A DNA stretch of 64,000 nucleotides from an uncultured Clostridia bacterium (GCA_934168305.1 CAKPNF010000007.1:14998-78997); one strand, 5' to 3'. Shown: positions 1-8,093, numbered from the stretch's first letter. Translations and numbers: made by a program. Notes: generated by a model from the sequence alone, not told the origin.

Positions 1-354
1 AATAAAGAAATTTTCATATTAACAAAAGTAATAAGTCAAATTGATTCAAATATAACATACAAAATGTTTGAGAATTCAATAAATATAATTAAGAGATGGA
101 ATGAAGAAGATAAAATGGAAAATAAACGATATCCAATTGTAATTCCTATTGTTATATATATAGGTAAACAAAAATGGAAACATGATTATTGTGATATCTA
201 CAGCAAAATAAATTATACTCAATGCGAAAAAAATAGAATTAATTTTTCATACAACATTATAGATGTAAATAATTTAGAAGTAAGTAAATTGCAATGTATG
301 AAATCTTATATAGCAAAGGAATTTGTTAACATTAAGATAAATATTTATAAATAA
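1..354 (+). CDS. C-terminal part of an Rpn-like nuclease/transposase family protein (partial)
   Basis: The frame is open from the first base of the window, so the gene begins upstream. An internal ATG at 64 would give only 96 residues. The visible part contains YPIVIPIVIYIGKQKW, which resembles the PIVIYxGKxKW stretch of Rpn/PD-(D/E)XK transposase-like proteins (recombination-promoting nucleases) that are common in Clostridia. The catalytic core would lie upstream and is not visible. The tail (LQCMKSYIAKEFV) is not recognised. The protein may be complete upstream or a remnant; family assignment rests on one motif and is moderate. No gene partner is visible, and the next gene has its own promoter. 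Confidence 0.5.
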   Translation, partial: NKEIFILTKVISQIDSNITYKMFENSINIIKRWNEEDKMENKRYPIVIPIVIYIGKQKWKHDYCDIYSKINYTQCEKNRINFSYNIIDVNNLEVSKLQCMKSYIAKEFVNIKINIYK

Positions 355-368
355 ATTAATAAAAAGTA

Positions 369-397
369 TTGACTAGTTACCTCATGAGTGATATATT
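369..397 (+). promoter_or_regulatory. sigma-A promoter for the XRE regulator
   Basis: TTGACT at 369-374 and TATATT at 392-397 are separated by 17 bp. The start codon of the XRE gene lies about 28 bases downstream of the -10 box. Confidence 0.65.
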
Positions 398-424
398 TAC
401 ATCGAAGGAAAAGGAGGAGATAAA

Positions 425-775
425 ATGTCACCAGATTATACTGTTATAGGAAGAAGAATAAAGAAAGCAAGAATTGAACAAAAATTAACACAGGAAGAAC
501 TAGCTGATAAAATTGATGTATCAGTTGCTTTTATGAGTAGAATAGAAAGAGGAAGTAGCAAAATTAATTTAAAAAGGTTAACTCAAATAGCAGAAACTTT
601 GAATGTATCTCCAGGATATCTACTTACTGGTAGTAATACAGCTACTAAAGATTATTTAAGGGAAGATTTTAGACAAGTTTTAGACAAATGTACGCCAGAA
701 CAACAAAGGTTGATATATGCAATATCAGAACTTGTTAGTAGAACAAATTTTGAAGATGAAGAAGATGATATATAA
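425..775 (+). CDS. XRE-family helix-turn-helix regulator
   Basis: This 116-residue protein has a Cro/C1-type HTH at about residues 7-63 (IGRRIKKARIEQKLTQEEL, then a recognition helix around VSVAFMSRIERG, then NVSPGYLLTG). An acidic tail of about 50 residues follows, ending EDEEDDI. It should bind DNA as a dimer; the target is unknown. The ATG at 425 follows AAGGAGGAG with good spacing. It has its own promoter and sits about 70 bp upstream of an ABC importer operon, which it might control, but no operator was identified. No sensor or peptidase domain is attached, so a simple transcription factor is the most likely role. Confidence 0.88.
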   Translation: MSPDYTVIGRRIKKARIEQKLTQEELADKIDVSVAFMSRIERGSSKINLKRLTQIAETLNVSPGYLLTGSNTATKDYLREDFRQVLDKCTPEQQRLIYAISELVSRTNFEDEEDDI

Positions 776-801
776 ATAACAAAGTAACCACAATCCTACA
801 T

Positions 802-830
802 TTGACATAAAATATATTAGGATAAATATT
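802..830 (+). promoter_or_regulatory. possible promoter of the ABC importer operon
   Basis: A perfect TTGACA lies at 802-807. The -10 is less clear: TAAATA at 823-828 gives a 15-bp spacer and AATATT at 825-830 gives 17 bp. The ribosome binding site AAGGAGG follows at 831-837. No riboswitch-like fold is evident in the short leader. Confidence 0.4.
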
Positions 831-843
831 AAGGAGGCAATTT

Positions 844-1614
844 ATGAACGAAATACTAGAGGTCAAGAATGTGGGAAAAAAATATCAAAATAAAGAAGGA
901 GAAGTTCAAGCATTAAAAAACGTAAATTTTAGGGTAAAAGAAGGAGAATTTGTAAGTATCATAGGACCAAGTGGATGTGGAAAATCAACTTTACTATCAA
1001 TAATTGCAGGATTAGAAGAAAAAACAGAAGGAGAAATATACATAGAAGGAGAAAATACAGAAGGAATATCTTCAAAAATTGGATATATGTTACAAAGAGA
1101 TTGCTTACTAGAATGGCGAAATATATTAAGCAACACATTGTTTGGATTAGAAATTAAAGGCATAAAAACAAAGGAAAATATCGAATATGTAAATGGATTA
1201 CTAAAAAAATACAATTTATATGACTTTAAAAATAAATACCCATCAGAATTATCAGGAGGAATGAGACAGAGAGTTGCACTGATTAGAACGTTAGCAGTAA
1301 AACCAAAAATATTACTATTAGATGAAGCATTTTCAGCATTAGATTATCAAACAAGAATAATGGTAACAGAAGACATATATTCAATTTTAAAAAAAGAAAA
1401 TATAACAACAATAATGGTAACACATGATATCTCAGAAGCAATAAGTATGGCAGATAGAGTGCTTGTATTAAGTAAAAGACCAGGAACTATTAAAGATATA
1501 CACAAAATCAATTTTGAAATAGAAAATAGAACACCAATAAATTGCAGACAAAGTCCTAAATTCAGTAAGTATTTCGATACTTTATGGAAGGAGCTTGGTG
1601 TAGATGAAAAATAA
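844..1614 (+). CDS. ABC importer ATP-binding protein, SsuB/TauB-like
   Basis: This is a 256-residue nucleotide-binding subunit of the nitrate/sulfonate/taurine/thiamine-precursor importer group. Walker A (GPSGCGKST) is at about residues 40-48, the signature LSGGMRQR at about 137-144, Walker B (ILLLDEA) at about 157-163, and the switch histidine is in VTHD. It hydrolyses ATP at the inner membrane face to drive uptake through the permease encoded next, whose start overlaps its last 11 bases. A periplasmic-type binding protein follows. The substrate cannot be told from sequence because no biosynthetic gene or riboswitch is adjacent. Length and motifs are normal, so it looks functional even though the permease gene is frameshifted. 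Confidence 0.88.
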   Translation: MNEILEVKNVGKKYQNKEGEVQALKNVNFRVKEGEFVSIIGPSGCGKSTLLSIIAGLEEKTEGEIYIEGENTEGISSKIGYMLQRDCLLEWRNILSNTLFGLEIKGIKTKENIEYVNGLLKKYNLYDFKNKYPSELSGGMRQRVALIRTLAVKPKILLLDEAFSALDYQTRIMVTEDIYSILKKENITTIMVTHDISEAISMADRVLVLSKRPGTIKDIHKINFEIENRTPINCRQSPKFSKYFDTLWKELGVDEK

Positions 1615-2399
1615 TAAGATTTCAAAAGAAAGAAAAAAATATTTAAATAAGATTAGACTAAATAAGTTTCTGATAATATTAACACAAATATTGATACTAA
1701 TACGGTATTTTAACAATTTGGGAAGCACTAGCAAATGCAAATATAATTGACAGTTTTATAACAAGTAAGCCAAGCAGGATATTCAAAACATTTATGAATC
1801 TAGCATCAAATAATTTATTAATGCACACAAAAGTAACAGTATATGAAACAATAGTTGGATTTGGATTAGGAACAATATTAGGTGTGGGAATTGCAATTAT
1901 TTTATGGTGGTCAAAATTTTTAGCTAAAGTAGCAGAACCATATTTAGTAGTATTAAATAGTTTACCAAAAGTAGCATTAGGACCAATAATCATAATATGG
2001 GTTGGTTCAGGAAAACCGGCAATAATAGTAATGGCAATAGCAATTTCTCTAATTGTAACAATACTAGAAATGTTAAATGGATATCTAAAAACAGATAAAG
2101 AAATAATCAAAATGGCAAAAACATTCAATTGTAGTAAAACGCAATTATTGACCAAAATCATAATTCCAGCAAATGTAGGAACATTTATAAATTCACTAAA
2201 AGTAAACATAGGACTTTCTTTGGTAGGTGTAATATCAGGAGAATTTTTAGTATCAAAAGCTGGATTAGGTTATTTAATAGTATACGGAGGTCAAGTATTT
2301 AAGTTGGATTTAGTAATGACTAGTGTAATAATTCTAGGAATAGTAGCAGGTATTATGTATGGAGGAGTGTTATTACTTGAAAAATTTATCCGAAAATAA
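1604..2399 (+). pseudogene. ABC importer permease, SsuC/TauC-like, with apparent frameshift
   Basis: An ATG at 1604, with AAGGAG at 1588-1593 inside the ATPase gene, opens a frame ending in ILTQILILI and then diverging to a stop at about 1691-1740. From 1704 a second frame continues the expected permease, starting GILTIWEALANANII, through to 2399. Removing one base near 1703 (ATACGG to ATAGG) gives a 264-residue protein of normal length for the family. It would have about six membrane helices and the EAA loop (around EIIKMAKTFNCSKTQLL) that contacts the ATPase. Without correction, only a 201-residue protein from an internal ATG at 1794 could be made, missing the first helix. It is either a real mutation that inactivates the importer or an assembly error. 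Confidence 0.75.
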
Positions 2400-2458
2400 A
2401 GTTATTAATTTATAAAAAAAAGAATTAATAGCAAATAAAACTTATAGGGAGGTTTAAA

Positions 2459-3472
2459 GTGAAAAAGAAAATAACTATAGGTGTGGTTATACTAGTTATA
2501 GTAGCAATAGTAGTCGGATTTATAGAAATAAAAGAAAAAAATAAAAACAAAAATGAAGGAATAACAAAAATAAAAGTAAGTGAAGTAACACGTTCAGTAT
2601 TTTATGCACCTCAATATGTAGCTATAAACAAAGGATATTTTAAAGATTATGGATTTGAAATAGACTTAACAACAGGTCAGGGTGCGGATGCAGTAATGAC
2701 ATCTGTACTATCAAATGAAGTACAAATAGGATTTGCAGGACCTGAAGCATCAATATATGTATACAATGAAGGAAAAGAAGATTATACACAAGTATTTGCA
2801 CAACTTACAAAAAGAGATGGTTCATTTTTAGTATCAAAAGAAAAAATAGACAATTTCGATTGGAATATGTTAAAGGGAAAAACAGTTATACCAGGAAGAA
2901 AAGGTGGAGTGCCATATATGACATTAGAATATGTTATAAAACAACATGGATTAACGCCCGGAAAAGACTTAACATTAGATGACAGTATAAAATTTGATTT
3001 AATGGCAAGTGCATTTACATCAGGAGATGCAGATTTTGTTACACTATTTGAACCAACAGCATCAAATATTCAAAATATGAAAAAAGGATATATTGTTGCA
3101 TCAGTTGGAAAAGAATCAGGAGAAATTCCATATACTGCTTATTTTGCTAAAAAAAGTTATATTGAAAATAATGAAAAGACAATTCAAAATTTCACAAATG
3201 CGATTTATAAAGGACAAAAATGGGTTAAAGAACATACTGCAAAAGAAATTGCAGAAGTTATCAAAGATTTCTTCCCAGATACAGATATAGAATTGTTAGC
3301 AACAGCTATTCAAAGTTACAAGGACATTGATGCTTGGAATGATATGCCAGTACTTAAACAAGAAAGTTTTGATAAATTACAAGATGTTATGAGTTTAGCT
3401 GGAGAGTTAACAAAAAAAGCTCCTTATAATAAAATTGTTAACAATAAATATGCAGAAGAAACAATTAAATAA
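2459..3472 (+). CDS. ABC importer substrate-binding protein (NMT1/SsuA-like)
   Basis: This 337-residue protein starts at GTG 2459 after AGGGAGG. Residues 4-22 form a hydrophobic signal or anchor segment, followed by a Lys/Asn-rich linker. The body has the type 2 periplasmic-binding fold of the NMT1/SsuA/TauA group (RSVFYAPQYVAINKGYFKDYG, then GADAVMTSVLSNEVQIGFAGPE, later FEPTASN). It would capture the ligand outside the membrane and deliver it to the permease encoded upstream. No lipobox cysteine follows the hydrophobic segment, which is unusual for a Gram-positive binding protein, so it is probably held by an uncleaved N-terminal anchor. The ligand is unknown: sulfonates, nitrate-like anions or thiamine pyrimidine precursors are all possible for this group. 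Confidence 0.82.
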   Translation: MKKKITIGVVILVIVAIVVGFIEIKEKNKNKNEGITKIKVSEVTRSVFYAPQYVAINKGYFKDYGFEIDLTTGQGADAVMTSVLSNEVQIGFAGPEASIYVYNEGKEDYTQVFAQLTKRDGSFLVSKEKIDNFDWNMLKGKTVIPGRKGGVPYMTLEYVIKQHGLTPGKDLTLDDSIKFDLMASAFTSGDADFVTLFEPTASNIQNMKKGYIVASVGKESGEIPYTAYFAKKSYIENNEKTIQNFTNAIYKGQKWVKEHTAKEIAEVIKDFFPDTDIELLATAIQSYKDIDAWNDMPVLKQESFDKLQDVMSLAGELTKKAPYNKIVNNKYAEETIK

Positions 3473-3477
3473 TAAAT

Positions 3478-4002
3478 GAGGGATTAGGGGGCACCAGCTA
3501 CAGTTCAGTAAGGAATGGTTATGTTATTGAAGCTTTTGGTACCTCCACTATGATACTTAAAGTTTATTTCATATCTCTTCATTTCATTCAAAAAGAAAAT
3601 CTAATACAAGAAAATAAGGCGCTTTCACTCAGGCTCAAAATTAGTATTATGATATAGATTTATACTTTTTAAATGTGATTGAAGTAATCTTAGAATTTAT
3701 TAAATAACTTAATGGAAAATGTTCACGTCGAGCGTAGCGAGGACTAAGTGAAAGGGTGCCATTAAGTTATTTTAGAAATTATTAGATTACGTATTGAACT
3801 GAAAAAAGTATAAATCTATATCATAATACTAATTTTGCCCGTGAACATTACTCATTTTCTTGTAAAAGATTTTCTATTTTTCATTCCAATTAAACAATAT
3901 GAAATAAACTTTAAGTATCATAGTGGAGGTACTAAAAGCATCAACAACATAACCATTCCTTACTGAACTGTAACAGTCACCACATCAAATCCCTCTTTTT
4001 TT
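3478..4002 (+). repeat. 0.5-kb near-palindromic element inside a terminator-like repeat
   Basis: Two arms of about 220 bases (roughly 3491-3715 and 3759-3980) are imperfect inverted copies around a central segment of about 43 bases that includes CGAGCGTAGCGAG. The outer ends match over CAGTTCAGTAAGGAATGG and its complement. Outside the arms lie GAGGGATTAGGGG (3478-3490) and CACCACATCAAATCCCTC (about 3979-3995), which together rebuild the short hairpin found intact at 24842-24874. This suggests that a MITE-like element, with no coding capacity, inserted into a terminator hairpin. No open frame of useful length was found here. The T-run at 3996-4002 would still let the outer hairpin act as a terminator for the upstream ABC operon. 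Confidence 0.75.
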
Positions 4003-4012
4003 AGTTAAATTG

Positions 4013-4041
4013 TTGTAATATATATAAAAATATGATATAGT
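4013..4041 (+). promoter_or_regulatory. sigma-A promoter for the rpiB operon
   Basis: TTGTAA (4013-4018) and TATAGT (4036-4041) are separated by 17 bp. The site lies 57 bp upstream of rpiB and just beyond the palindromic element. Confidence 0.6.
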
Positions 4042-4097
4042 TAAGCAAAAATAAAATCAAAAGTAAATTGAATAATTAAAAGATAGGAGTGATACAA

Positions 4098-4544
4098 ATG
4101 ATAGCAATAGGATCAGACCATGGAGGATACAAATTAAAAGAAGAAATAAAAAGATATTTTGATGAAAAAGATATAGAATATAAAGATTACGGAACAAATT
4201 CAGAAGAGAGAACAGACTACCCAATATATGCAAAAAAAGTTGCGGAAGCAATACAAAATAAAGAATGTAATTGTGGAATACTAGTATGTAGGTCAGGGTA
4301 TGGAATGACAGTAGTAGCAAATAAATTTAAAGGAATAAGAGCTGCATCAATACATGATGAAGAATCAGCCAAATTTGCAAAAGCAGATGATGATATAAAT
4401 GTAATAACATTAGGAGGAGATTATTTAACAACAAATGAAGCAATCTGTATAATTAGAAATTGGTTAGGAACAGAATTTAAAGGTGGAAGATATGAAGAGA
4501 GACTAAAGATGGTAGAGAAAATTGAAGATAATAATATGAAATAA
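4098..4544 (+). CDS. rpiB: ribose-5-phosphate isomerase B family protein
   Basis: The 148-residue protein begins MIAIGSDHGGYKLKE, the typical RpiB/LacAB start. The family interconverts ribulose-5-P and ribose-5-P in the pentose phosphate pathway. The active-site cysteine is Cys64 in GILVCRSGYGM, where most RpiB proteins have CGTGxGM; the Arg-Ser replacement could affect substrate preference. Later conserved parts (NKFKGIRAA, DDINVITLGG) are present. ATG 4098 was chosen over an in-frame GTG at 4089 because ATAGGAG ends 9 bases before the ATG. It leads a cluster with the phosphoglycosyltransferase gene 14 bp downstream, as often seen in Firmicutes cell-wall clusters. Sugar specificity (ribose, allose or galactose phosphates) cannot be fixed. 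Confidence 0.85.
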   Translation: MIAIGSDHGGYKLKEEIKRYFDEKDIEYKDYGTNSEERTDYPIYAKKVAEAIQNKECNCGILVCRSGYGMTVVANKFKGIRAASIHDEESAKFAKADDDINVITLGGDYLTTNEAICIIRNWLGTEFKGGRYEERLKMVEKIEDNNMK

Positions 4545-4558
4545 TTGGAGGAATACAT

Positions 4559-5794
4559 ATGTGGGGGAATATAGCAATAGCATTTATACTTGCATTTGTA
4601 GTAACATTTGTAACTACACCATATACAATGAAAATTGCCAAAAAAGTTGGGGCAATAGATATTCCAAAAGATGAAAGAAGAGCACATAAAAAGGCAATAC
4701 CTAAATTTGGAGGACCAGCTGTAATATTAGGTTTTCTTATATCAACTACTTATTTACTAATAGTAATGAGTATGGAAAATTCAATAAATATATTTGGACC
4801 TCAAGAATATTGGAAGAAATTAATAGGATTTTTATTTGGAATAATTGCAATATCAATATTTTGTATAGTTGATGATATAAAAACTATAAGACCAATAACA
4901 AAATTAACAGGTCAAATATTAGGAGCAATATGCATTGTGGTTTCTGGAATTAGAATAGATGGAATAACATTACCATTTGTAAATTTTCCAGAAATGCATG
5001 AAATCACATCAATATTACTTACAATTGCATGGATAATAATTGTAACAAATGCAATAAATTTAATAGATGGACTAGATGGGTTATCATCAGGAATATCAGT
5101 AATATCTGCAATATCATTATTGGTAATATTTGTATTAAATGGTTCATCATTAATATCAATAGTATTAATAACAGCTTTGGCAGGAGCTTTAGTAGGATTT
5201 TTACCATTTAATTTTACACCTGCAAAAACATTTATTGGTGATACAGGTTCGAATTTTTTAGGATTTTCATTAGCTGTAATTTCAATATTGGGTTCAGCAA
5301 AAACATATACAGCAGCAGTAATTGTTTTACCATTAATAGTTTTAGGACTACCAATATTTGATACAATATGGGCTATTATAAGAAGATTGATAAAGGGAAA
5401 ATCAATAAAAGCAGTATTTAAAGCAGATAAAGGACATTTACATCACAGATTAGTTGCAAAAGGTTTTAGTCAAAAACAAGCAGTTTTAATTTTATATGGA
5501 ATAAGTGCAATATTCGGAATGTTTGCAGTAATATTATGTGACAGTGGAATTTGGAAAGCATTATCATTTTTACTAATTGTAATAGTGGCAGTTGCAGCTG
5601 GATATAAGAACTTTTCAGTAGAAAGAACTGGAAATGAACAATACGAATGTACACAATGTAAATATATTTATAATCCTAAATTTGGAAATGAAAAAGCCGG
5701 AATTGCAAAAGGTACAAAATTTGATGATCTTCCAGATGAGTGGGTTTGCCCAGTTTGTGGAGAAGGAAAAGATATGTTTCAAATACATGAATAA
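4559..5794 (+). CDS. TagO/WecA-type undecaprenyl-phosphate phosphoglycosyltransferase fused to rubredoxin
   Basis: Residues 1-350 form a polytopic membrane enzyme of the MraY/WecA/TagO family. Signature stretches are KFGGPAV, VDDIKTI, NAINLIDGLDGL, FIGDTGSNFLG and the HLHHRL loop. It should transfer a UDP-HexNAc phosphate onto undecaprenyl phosphate, starting teichoic acid or other glycan synthesis at the inner membrane face. After the last helix, residues 362-411 are a complete rubredoxin domain: Cys364 and Cys367 in CTQC, Cys397 and Cys400 in CPVC, with GTKFDDLPDEW between. The frame is continuous, with no internal stop or start signal between domains. Ordinary TagO proteins end after the membrane region. 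The attached iron centre would face the cytoplasm if topology is standard. Start ATG 4559 follows TTGGAGG. Confidence 0.88.
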   Translation: MWGNIAIAFILAFVVTFVTTPYTMKIAKKVGAIDIPKDERRAHKKAIPKFGGPAVILGFLISTTYLLIVMSMENSINIFGPQEYWKKLIGFLFGIIAISIFCIVDDIKTIRPITKLTGQILGAICIVVSGIRIDGITLPFVNFPEMHEITSILLTIAWIIIVTNAINLIDGLDGLSSGISVISAISLLVIFVLNGSSLISIVLITALAGALVGFLPFNFTPAKTFIGDTGSNFLGFSLAVISILGSAKTYTAAVIVLPLIVLGLPIFDTIWAIIRRLIKGKSIKAVFKADKGHLHHRLVAKGFSQKQAVLILYGISAIFGMFAVILCDSGIWKALSFLLIVIVAVAAGYKNFSVERTGNEQYECTQCKYIYNPKFGNEKAGIAKGTKFDDLPDEWVCPVCGEGKDMFQIHE

Positions 5795-5818
5795 TAAAAA
5801 AGGAGGACAAAAGATAAA

Positions 5819-7114
5819 ATGAAAGAAAAAGGAATAACACTACTAGCATTAGTAATTACAATCATTATATTATTGATATTAGCAGGTATAACAATAACAA
5901 GTTTAACACAAACAGGATTATTTGAAAAAGCACAAGAAGCAAAGAGAAAAACAGAAGAAAAAAAAGAAGAAGAAAATATAACATTAAATGAATATGAACA
6001 ATGGATATCAAAATATGAAAGCAATAAATCTGGAGGGCAATTTATAAAGGTAGATACAAAAAAAACAAACCCAGAAGGAGCAATGCCATCAGAAAAAACA
6101 ATAGTGGTAGAGAGTGACGCAAAAAAAGGAATAATAATAAAAGATAAAAACGAAAACGAATGGGTATGGATAGAAGTACCAAAAACTGATGTTTTTTCTG
6201 GATTGACTATTAATACAGATGAAACATTAACAGAGCAAGATTACACAGCTATAAAAAATAAATTAAAAGAATATACAAAAGATTATCAAGAAGGTTCAGC
6301 AGGACAAGGAAGATATTGGGAAGATGAATGGTACAATGAATGTGGAATAGAAGCAGCAAATGGAAAAACAGGAACAGAGATATATAAAGAAATGTATAAT
6401 AAAATGTTAAAAAGCGTATATACATACGGAGGATTTTGGATATCAAGATATGAAATAGGTGATGAAACTGCTACAAATAATGATTATGAAGTAAGAACTG
6501 AAAATAGTGGAACAACGGGAAAAGCAGTAAGTAAAGCAAACCAAGTACCATATAATTATGTAAAACCTATTGATGCTCAAAGTTTGGCAAGCAAAATGAC
6601 ACCAGACTCAAGCAAAACAAGTAGTTTATTATTTGGAATACAATGGGATTTAGTATGTAAGTTTCTAGAAACTAAAGGAAAATTAAATATAGCAGAAATA
6701 AAAAGTGGTGATGGTATTGGAAGTACAAATTGGGGAAATTATAGTAATAAAAAATTAACACTAAATAGAGGTAGATATAATATAAAACCAGATGATTCAT
6801 CAGTTAAATGGATACCATATACAACAGATACAGAGAATTATGTAAAAAGTCAACAAACATCAGAAAATGAGAATTATTATCAATTATTAACAACAGGAGC
6901 ATCAGAAGAAACAAAGAAAATGAATATATATGATTTAGCGGGAAATTTATTCGAAAGAACACTAGCTCATGCAACTTCGGATTCACATTATGAATGTGCA
7001 TGTATGGGAGGAGCTTTCTATGGTAATGGTAAAGATAGTCCGGCAGCTTTTCGTGATTATGATGGTCCTGAACACAGAGGGTATAATATAGGATTCCGTA
7101 CTACTCTTTATTAA
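5819..7114 (+). CDS. pseudopilin-like secreted protein with FGE-sulfatase/C-lectin-type domain
   Basis: The 431-residue protein starts MKEKGITLLALVITIIILL, a prepilin-type N-terminus with a likely cleavage after Gly5. The position equivalent to Glu5 of mature pilins is Ala. A charged helix (about 30-65) and a globular domain follow. The C-terminal part (NIYDLAGNLFERT, then GGAFYGNG, AAFRDYDGPEHRGYNIGFRTT) matches the formylglycine-generating-enzyme/sulfatase-modifying C-lectin fold used in surface ligand-binding proteins. No catalytic cysteine pair of true FGE was recognised, so a binding role is more likely. The last about 50 codons use CGT, CCG, CCT and GGT, unlike the AGA/CCA/GGA bias before them. 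It lies 24 bp after the TagO-rubredoxin gene with AAGGAGG upstream. Ligand and export route are unknown. Confidence 0.72.
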   Translation: MKEKGITLLALVITIIILLILAGITITSLTQTGLFEKAQEAKRKTEEKKEEENITLNEYEQWISKYESNKSGGQFIKVDTKKTNPEGAMPSEKTIVVESDAKKGIIIKDKNENEWVWIEVPKTDVFSGLTINTDETLTEQDYTAIKNKLKEYTKDYQEGSAGQGRYWEDEWYNECGIEAANGKTGTEIYKEMYNKMLKSVYTYGGFWISRYEIGDETATNNDYEVRTENSGTTGKAVSKANQVPYNYVKPIDAQSLASKMTPDSSKTSSLLFGIQWDLVCKFLETKGKLNIAEIKSGDGIGSTNWGNYSNKKLTLNRGRYNIKPDDSSVKWIPYTTDTENYVKSQQTSENENYYQLLTTGASEETKKMNIYDLAGNLFERTLAHATSDSHYECACMGGAFYGNGKDSPAAFRDYDGPEHRGYNIGFRTTLY

Positions 7115-7167
7115 TACAAAAGATTAAATTATTAAATTTAATATAAGCAACAATGAAGGAGAGAAAA

Positions 7168-8055
7168 ATGCAAGACAAAATAATAAAATTACTAGCATAT
7201 AAAGGAAAAATATCAGTAATATGTGCAAACACTACAGAACTTGTAGAAAAAGCAAGAAAAATACATGACCTAAGCCCAGTAGCAACGGCAGCATTTGGAA
7301 GATTATTAACAATAACAGCAATAATGGGAAATGAAATGAAAAGTGCAAAAGACAAATTAACAGTTCAAATGAAAGGTGACGGACCACTTGGAACAATGCT
7401 TGTAACAGCAGACAATTTTCCAAGAGTAAAAGGATATGTAGCAAATTCAGTTGTAGATTTACCATTAAATGATATGGGAAAATTAGATGTTGGTGGAGCA
7501 GTTGGAAATGCTGGATTTATAAATGTTATAAAAGATATTGGACTAAAAGAACCATATATTGGAATATGTCCACTAATTTCAGGAGAGATAGCAGAAGACT
7601 TTGCAGAATATTTTTCAAAATCAGAACAAAAAAATACGGCCGTTGCATTAGGTGTTTTAGTAGATAGAAATGGAGTAAAATCAGCAGGTGGATATATAAT
7701 TACACCAATGCCAGATGCAACAGAAGAGGAAATATCAAAAATAGAACAATCAATATTTAAAGCTGGTGCAATTTCAAAAATGTTAGATAAAAATATGACA
7801 TTATTAGAAATAGCAAAAGCTGTAACAGGTGATGAAGAGGTACAAATTATAGAAGAAAATATAACACCAGTGTATGAATGCGATTGTTCAAAAGAACACA
7901 TGGAAGATGGACTTGCAACTTTAGATAAAAACGTTTTAAAAGAAATGATTGAAGAAGATGGAAAAGCTGAGTTGGTTTGTCATTTTTGCAATAAAAAATA
8001 CGAGTTCAATAAAGAAGAGTTAGAAAATATTTTAGAAGAAAAAGATAAAAATTAG
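7168..8055 (+). CDS. hslO: Hsp33 redox-regulated chaperone
   Basis: The 295-residue protein matches Hsp33 along its full length. The C-terminal zinc redox switch is intact: Cys238 and Cys240 (CDC) with Cys271 and Cys274 (CHFC), spanning the typical NVLKEMIEEDGKAELVC stretch. On oxidation the cysteines disulfide-bond, zinc is lost, and the protein dimerises to hold unfolding proteins. The N-terminal core contains ATAAFGRLLT and GDGPLG. ATG 7168 is preferred over an in-frame ATG at 7153 because the ribosome binding site AAGGAGAG (7156-7163) lies between them. It sits between the pseudopilin gene and ppaC as a probable single gene; its own promoter was not identified. Confidence 0.95.
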   Translation: MQDKIIKLLAYKGKISVICANTTELVEKARKIHDLSPVATAAFGRLLTITAIMGNEMKSAKDKLTVQMKGDGPLGTMLVTADNFPRVKGYVANSVVDLPLNDMGKLDVGGAVGNAGFINVIKDIGLKEPYIGICPLISGEIAEDFAEYFSKSEQKNTAVALGVLVDRNGVKSAGGYIITPMPDATEEEISKIEQSIFKAGAISKMLDKNMTLLEIAKAVTGDEEVQIIEENITPVYECDCSKEHMEDGLATLDKNVLKEMIEEDGKAELVCHFCNKKYEFNKEELENILEEKDKN

Positions 8056-8064
8056 AATGTTCAC

Positions 8065-8093
8065 TTGTTTTTTAATAGTAAATGTTGTATATT
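8065..8093 (+). promoter_or_regulatory. sigma-A promoter for ppaC
   Basis: TTGTTT (8065-8070) and TATATT (8088-8093) have a 17-bp spacer. ppaC starts 49 bp downstream with AAGGAG before it. Confidence 0.6.

Noticed and set aside
776..843. Riboswitch for the ABC importer
   Set aside because: The gap is about 70 bases and shows no TPP, SAM or other recognisable aptamer core.
5819..7114. True formylglycine-generating enzyme
   Set aside because: The protein has a pilin-like anchor and no recognisable catalytic Cys pair; the fold alone is used by many non-enzymatic binding proteins.
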